64,000 nucleotides of DNA, from the NCBI GenBank assembly GCA_032718475.1, contig JAUCBJ010009100.1, positions 62,001 through 126,000 of the forward strand, read 5' to 3'. Of this stretch, positions 59,644-64,000 are shown piece after piece; the first letter of the stretch is position 1, and every line of letters begins with the position of its first letter. Under the pieces are notes generated by a model. The model saw only the letters and a list, made by a program, of their open reading frames with translations. It did no database searches and was not told the DNA's origin. Made by a program: the position numbers and the translations under genes. Origin of the DNA: Nemertoderma westbladi (taxonomy: Eukaryota; Xenacoelomorpha; Nemertodermatida; Nemertodermatidae).

Positions 59644-60213
59644 CCGAGCTTTTAGGGCTAATGCCTTCCATTCTCGCAGTTGGTCTCGGAGTGGCGGCCC
59701 CCTTGAGAACTGCGCGCTGAGCCGGATATCTCGCTCCTAGCGCTGGAGTGCTGATTTCTAGCGGACCCCATTCTCTTTCGATGTACTGCTGTCCTGATGC
59801 TGGAGGATCGCACTGATTCCGCGTCTGTTCTTTCAGCTCTCTTGTAGTACTGTTCTTCATAGCCTCTCACAAGGCTGAGGGTCCTCCAGTGTTGTTTGCG
59901 GAACCCATCTAGATGTACAACGTGTTCTTCTAACTTGGGGTAGTTTTCTTGATCAGTGGAGGGAATTAGCTCTTGGTACGCCTGTATCATTCTTTCGTAC
60001 CGCTGTAGGATATTTCGGATACTTTGAAGCTGAGTTTGTATCTCGTTGAGGGGGGTTTTGATTCCCTTGAGTTGTTTCTCTATCCGTTGATACTACTCCG
60101 CCTTTGAGAGCCCCTAGCCGACGGGTCATGTTTTTGACGTTTGGTACCTCGTCGGCTTCCGAGTCTGTGTGGTGATCCATTTCGTCGGTATCGGATACGT
60201 TATTGGTCGTCAT
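59644..60213 (-). pseudogene. gag: gag N-terminal segment, copy 2, two frame breaks
   Basis: Begins with the same acidic start as copy 1 at 60213. Frame is lost after RLGALKGGV by an 8-bp deletion near 60094, regained in the frame of 59658-59990 (MIQAYQELIPSTDQENYPKL) and lost again by a 1-bp deletion near 59690. CGA stands where copy 1 has the TGA at 17683, which shows that this segment was joined to the rest of gag. Confidence 0.75.
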
Positions 60214-60401
60214 TGTAGCGCCTCGTCGATAGCTAGATGCGCGATGTCATAAAACAGTTCCTCGTAGGTATTGTACTCAGCTTGGACCACCCGAACGGTA
60301 ATCCTGAATCGTCCGACGTTCGTTCCTTGTACTTCAACTTCGACGTGCCAGATTCCTGGCTCAACTTGGATTATATCAATGGGTGTGATCGATACTTCCA
60401 T
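60210..60401 (-). CDS. conserved 63-residue leader ORF, copy 2
   Basis: Identical to the copy 1 protein except H for Y in DIAHLAIDEALQ. The stop overlaps the gag ATG by four bases (ATGA) here too. Being intact in both copies while the neighbouring gag has decayed is mild evidence that the ORF matters. Function unknown. Confidence 0.6.
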   Translation of the reverse strand: MEVSITPIDIIQVEPGIWHVEVEVQGTNVGRFRITVRVVQAEYNTYEELFYDIAHLAIDEALQ

Positions 60402-60749
60402 TCCCTGTTAACAACTCTCCAAATATGTGATCTGCCGACTACGAGTTGGTTAGATCGAGTTTGTTGATTAATAAAACCACGACTTCGTCTTAACTCAAAT
60501 ACCAGAGTTTCCTCGTAGTGGGTGCTGGCAAGCACGTAGAGAGTTTTGAAAAGTATTGAAGGACTCTCAACTTCCACCAGTTGAAGTTGGCCGCGTTTTA
60601 CTCTCAATTTTGACACCCTGTCAAAATTGACCGTAATTATTCTCAATTTTGTTGCCGTTATCCCTACACCAGGGAGGAAAAACGCCGATGCTGGATACGT
60701 AACTTTACAGACCACAGAGTCCCGGCCAGTCACTGGATATTGAATTTGG
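60402..60749 (-). promoter_or_regulatory. BEL/Pao leader of copy 2 with one perfect hairpin
   Basis: Equivalent of 16661-17053. One perfect stem (CAATTTTGACA, loop GGG on the element strand) at 60605-60629, where copy 1 has two. Otherwise no distinct signal. Confidence 0.5.
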
Positions 60750-62362
60750 AGAAGGAGGAATTTCTTAAATGCAGGATTGCGGTTGAGGAAAAGTCGCATT
60801 GGTTGGATATACTCTTTAATGTAACTTCCTACAGTTGAAACCTGATTGAGAATAATTTTGGGCTTCCCAAAATCAATATACACCAAATATTCACAATAAT
60901 TATACACGACAATATAAGTCCCTACAGTATATTATTTAATTACCCACTGTTCGCTCAGATTTTAGTCTACCCAATGTTCCCCAGATTTTAGCCTACCTAA
61001 TGTTCCCCAGTCCTGGTCTTAGTGCCGTAGTGTCGGTGTCGGTCGACCCTGTCGCGTGTCCATTCCACCCCTCCCGAACCCCGAAGGGATCGATCATCGA
61101 GAACCAGCACGGCTTGGCTAGGAGTCTGTCGTGTCGGTGGACCCGTTCGCGCATCCGTCCCACCCCTCCCGAACCCCGAAGGGTTCGATCATCGAGAACC
61201 AGTACGGCTTAGCTAAGGGTCCGTCAGTTCATCGCAGAGACCCGACCACCTAGGCTTTCCGAGTCCTTATTCAGGCTCGTAGTCGCTTCGGCAGCCGAGA
61301 AACTGCTCCGAACAGTCGGTAGGCCAGTAGCATCCAGTCCTTTGTCTTTCGACCCCGTCGCATGTCCGTCCCACCCCTCACAAACCCCAAAGGGAACAAT
61401 CATCGAGAACCAGTACGGCTTAGCTCAGGGGTCTGTCGTCGGTTCCCGTCGCAAATCCCTGGTACAAGCAGCCGGCGTTCCGATGTCCTTTTCAGGCTCG
61501 TAATAACTGCTGTTGACCAGAGACCGCTAAGGGCAGTCCTCGTCAAACCCTTCCTCTGTAAGTCGGCCGCCGTTTCGCATGTCCATCCCACCCCTCGCGA
61601 ACCCCGAAGGGATCGGTCATCAAGAACCAGTACGGCTTAGGTAAGGGGGCTGTCGTTGCCCGTCGCGAATCCCTGACACAAGCAGTCAGCATTCCGAGTT
61701 CTTTTCAGTCTCGTAATAGCTGCCGTTGACCAGAGACCGCTAAGGGCAGTCCTCGTCAAACCCGTCTTGGCCAGCCCTTTCGCATGTCCGTCCCACCCCT
61801 CACAAACCCCGAAGGGATCGGTCATCGAGAACCAGTACGGCTTAGCTCAGGGGGCAGTCGTTAGTCGGCCACCCTTTCGCATGTCCGTCCCACCCCTCGC
61901 GAACCCCGAAGGGATCGGTCATCAAGAACCAGTACGGCTTAGCTAAGGGGGCTGTCGTTTCCCGTCGCGAATCCCTGACACAAGCAGTCAGCGTTCCGAG
62001 TTCTTTTCAGTCTCGTAATAACTGCTGTTGGCCAGGGACCACTAAGGGCAGTCCTTGTCCTTTAGGCCTGGCGCATTACCAAATCCACCCCTACAGGCAG
62101 CAGGAAGTTGGCCAGGGCCTAATAGTACTCAGGCTAACCTGAATACTGCTTAACTTTGCCTCCCACCCCTGGCCCTTATAACTATGAAATTATTCCCGTA
62201 CCCTGTAAGTTGCCCCAAAGTTCGCCCATAAATCGCCCCCAGTTTATTGAATGTGCCCAAAACCCATGGTCCCGCACCCAGTAATAATATCGGAATAATC
62301 AATTTTAAATAAATACAAAAAATATTCAACTCGCATTATGAAAAGTTGAAATACCGCGAACA
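60750..62362 (-). repeat. 5' LTR of BEL/Pao copy 2 (type B)
   Basis: Begins TGTTCGCGG on the minus strand at 62362. About 1.6 kb with UUCG and CGAG...CTCG hairpin repeats. Shares type B markers with 28214-29778. It keeps a segment with CTGCTGCCTGTAGGGGTGG that 28214-29778 has lost. The flanking bases before it on the element strand are GTCGA, inside a LINE endonuclease ORF. Confidence 0.85.
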
Positions 62363-63541
62363 TCGACTATTGATCATTTTGTTGTCAGTGAATCACTATT
62401 TAATTGCAATTTCAATGCAGATGTTTTGCATTTAGGTAATAATTTGTCCAACCATAGCCCAATATATTTTAAAGTTGAAGTAGATGATTTAGACTACACA
62501 GTACAAGATGAAGTCAGACCTAATAGGTCTAACTATAACTATAGTAAAGCATCAGATGACCAGAAACATAAATTTCAGCGTAGACTTGATGACAGGTTAA
62601 ATGGTTTAACAGTGCCAGCTTGTGTCGTTGGTTGTAGTAATGCTTTTTGTTCATCTGTTGAGCATATAATGTTAATTGAGCAATATATGTTAAATGTGCT
62701 TGATTCTATCGAGATAGTGGCCGAGTGTTTACCTCAGAGCGGAGGATTGGTCAATAGCGATGCTACACAGGGAGAAATTATGCCTGGGTGGAATATTCAT
62801 GTAAAATAATATAAAACAGATGCAACTTTTTATCATGGACTCTGGGTCTCGGCGGGGAGGCCAAATGCCTCACAGGGCAATTTGTTTCATCTACGCCAAC
62901 GCTCACGTGCTCAATATAAATATGCGGTGCGCAGGTTGAAGAAAATGACGGATAAAATAAAAAGGGAGAAACTTTTAGAGGCTGCTATCTCTGGTAATTC
63001 TAGAATTGTTGACGAGATTCGTAATTTATGTGGGTGCAGTAATGTACAAAGTAGTGCTGTAGACGGTGAAACCGAGGCTCAGCATATAGCCGATAATTTT
63101 TCTCGGATTTACAAAGAATTGTATAATCAAAGTAGTGAGGTTGAATATGACAGTTTGCTTAATGATCTGTATAATATTATTCGTGATAATGATTTGATAA
63201 CTAGTATGGCAGTAACTGTTGACGATGTTAAGGATGCAATGCAAAGGCTAAAAAGTTCAAAAAGTGACGTATTTTATAGTTTCGATTCGGATTCATTAAT
63301 TAATGGTGGCGATGTGTTCTTCGAACATATAGCAAAGTTATTTAATATATTTTTAACTCATGGTGTGATACCTAAATGTTTATTGTCTATTGCGTTAATT
63401 CCAATTATAAAGAATAAGTTGGGAAATATTGCGTCTTCCAGTAATTATCGTGCAATTGCTGTAGCGTCACTGGTTTTAAAGATATTCGAGTTAGTTATAT
63501 TAACTACACAGGGTAGTAAGTTAGATTTGCATGACTTGCAA
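62363..63541 (+). pseudogene. LINE fragment: endonuclease end, linker and RT start
   Basis: The reading frame begins directly at the LTR edge with STIDHFVVSESL, the end of an APE-type endonuclease, then NHSPIYFKV (N where D of SDH is usual). A stop (TAA, 62808) interrupts the linker, and LWVSAGRPNASQGNLFHLRQ continues in the same frame. The RT N-terminus follows (SSNYRAIAVASLVLKIFELVI, DLQFGYQPLSSTV) before the minisatellite begins. The LINE was cut by BEL copy 2 at its left. Confidence 0.75.
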
Positions 63542-64000
63542 TTTGGGTATCAGCCGCTGTCCAGCACTGTATTATGCTCTTGGACAGCGACTTTGGGTAT
63601 CAGCCGCTGTCCAGCACTGTATTATGCTTTTGGACAGCGACTTTGGGTATCAGCCGCTGTCCAGCACTGTATTATGCTTTTGGACAGCGACTTTGGGTAT
63701 CAGCCGCTGTCCAGCACTGTATTATGCTCTTGGACAGCGACTTTGGGTATCAGCCGCTGTCCAGCACTGTATTATGCTCTTGGACAGCGACTTTGGGTAT
63801 CAGCCGCTGTCCAGCACTGTATTATGCTCTTGGACAGCGACTTTGGGTATCAGCCGCTGTCCAGCACTGTATTATGCTCTTGGACAGCGACTTTGGGTAT
63901 CAGCCGCTGTCCAGCACTGTATTATGCTCTTGGACAGCGACTTTGGGTATCAGCCGCTGTCCAGCACTGTATTATGCTCTTGGACAGCGACTTTGGGTAT
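63542..64000 (+). repeat. 50-bp minisatellite within LINE RT sequence
   Basis: Nine or more head-to-tail 50-bp units from about 63542 to the window edge, nearly identical (only CTCTT/CTTTT variation). Each holds complementary 9-bp arms, CGCTGTCCA and TGGACAGCG, separated by 17 nt. The first unit corresponds to the RT residues FGYQPLSSTVLCSWTA. At 50 bp the expansion destroys the frame. Confidence 0.95.

Larger units (their letters stand above)
45814..62362 (-). mobile_element. BEL/Pao LTR retrotransposon, copy 2
   Basis: Reads leftward from 62362: 5' LTR, leader with one perfect hairpin, 63-codon ORF, gag-pol, spacer, two tandem copies of ORF3, purine tract, truncated 3' LTR. It is nearly identical to copy 1, so both were active recently. 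Its breaks are an 8-bp loss near 60094, a 1-bp loss near 59690 and a TGA at 55813. It lies inside a LINE on its 5' side and against satellite on its 3' side, mirroring copy 1. Confidence 0.93.

Noticed and set aside
15169-62362. Simple inverted duplication of one BEL element
   Set aside because: It would make the two 5' LTRs most alike and the flanks mirror images. Instead each 5' LTR matches the other element's 3' LTR, and the flanks differ.

Overview
The window looks like a gene-poor, repeat-dense piece of an invertebrate animal genome. No host gene is convincing. Its content is a 22-bp satellite in several arrays (about 15 kb in total), two near-identical giant BEL/Pao LTR retrotransposons facing each other, three different non-LTR (LINE) elements, two non-autonomous terminal-inverted-repeat elements and small poly(A)-tailed retroposons. 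BEL/Pao elements and LINEs of these types are typical of metazoans. The species cannot be named from the sequence.

Layout: 1-4590 is AT-rich intergenic DNA with one long hairpin and one tRNA-like pseudogene. 4591-15168 is 22-bp satellite in plus orientation, interrupted by a 1.7-kb inverted-repeat element (8647-10348) and a poly(A) retroposon (14212-14430). 15169-29778 is BEL/Pao copy 1 (plus strand): LTR, leader, 63-codon ORF, gag-pol, 1.2-kb spacer, ORF3, LTR. 29779-34935 is a nearly full-length CR1/L2-like LINE. 35181-45763 is satellite in minus orientation, interrupted by two copies of a 98-bp retroposon and by a damaged LINE (40629-44389) that itself carries a 495-bp inverted-repeat element. 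45814-62362 is BEL/Pao copy 2 (minus strand), in which ORF3 is tandemly duplicated. 62363-64000 is a truncated third LINE whose reverse-transcriptase region decays into a 50-bp minisatellite running off the window.

The BEL/Pao element has unusual parts: LTRs of about 1.5 kb full of UUCG-loop hairpins; a small conserved ORF whose stop overlaps the gag start as ATGA; and a third ORF of about 866 codons after pol. ORF3 joins a region resembling the DEDD 3'-5' exonuclease fold to CCHC zinc knuckles. A 26-27-nt hairpin motif occurs in the LTRs and again inside the gag and ORF3 coding sequences.

The most informative structural observation is that LTRs pair crosswise. The 5' LTR of copy 1 matches the 3' LTR of copy 2, and the 3' LTR of copy 1 matches the 5' LTR of copy 2. 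Satellite arrays between the elements run opposite to those outside. Both facts fit an inversion made by recombination between two oppositely oriented elements, or an assembly switch at the same place. Every pol gene here carries at least one break, so neither BEL copy looks autonomous as written, though the breaks differ between copies.
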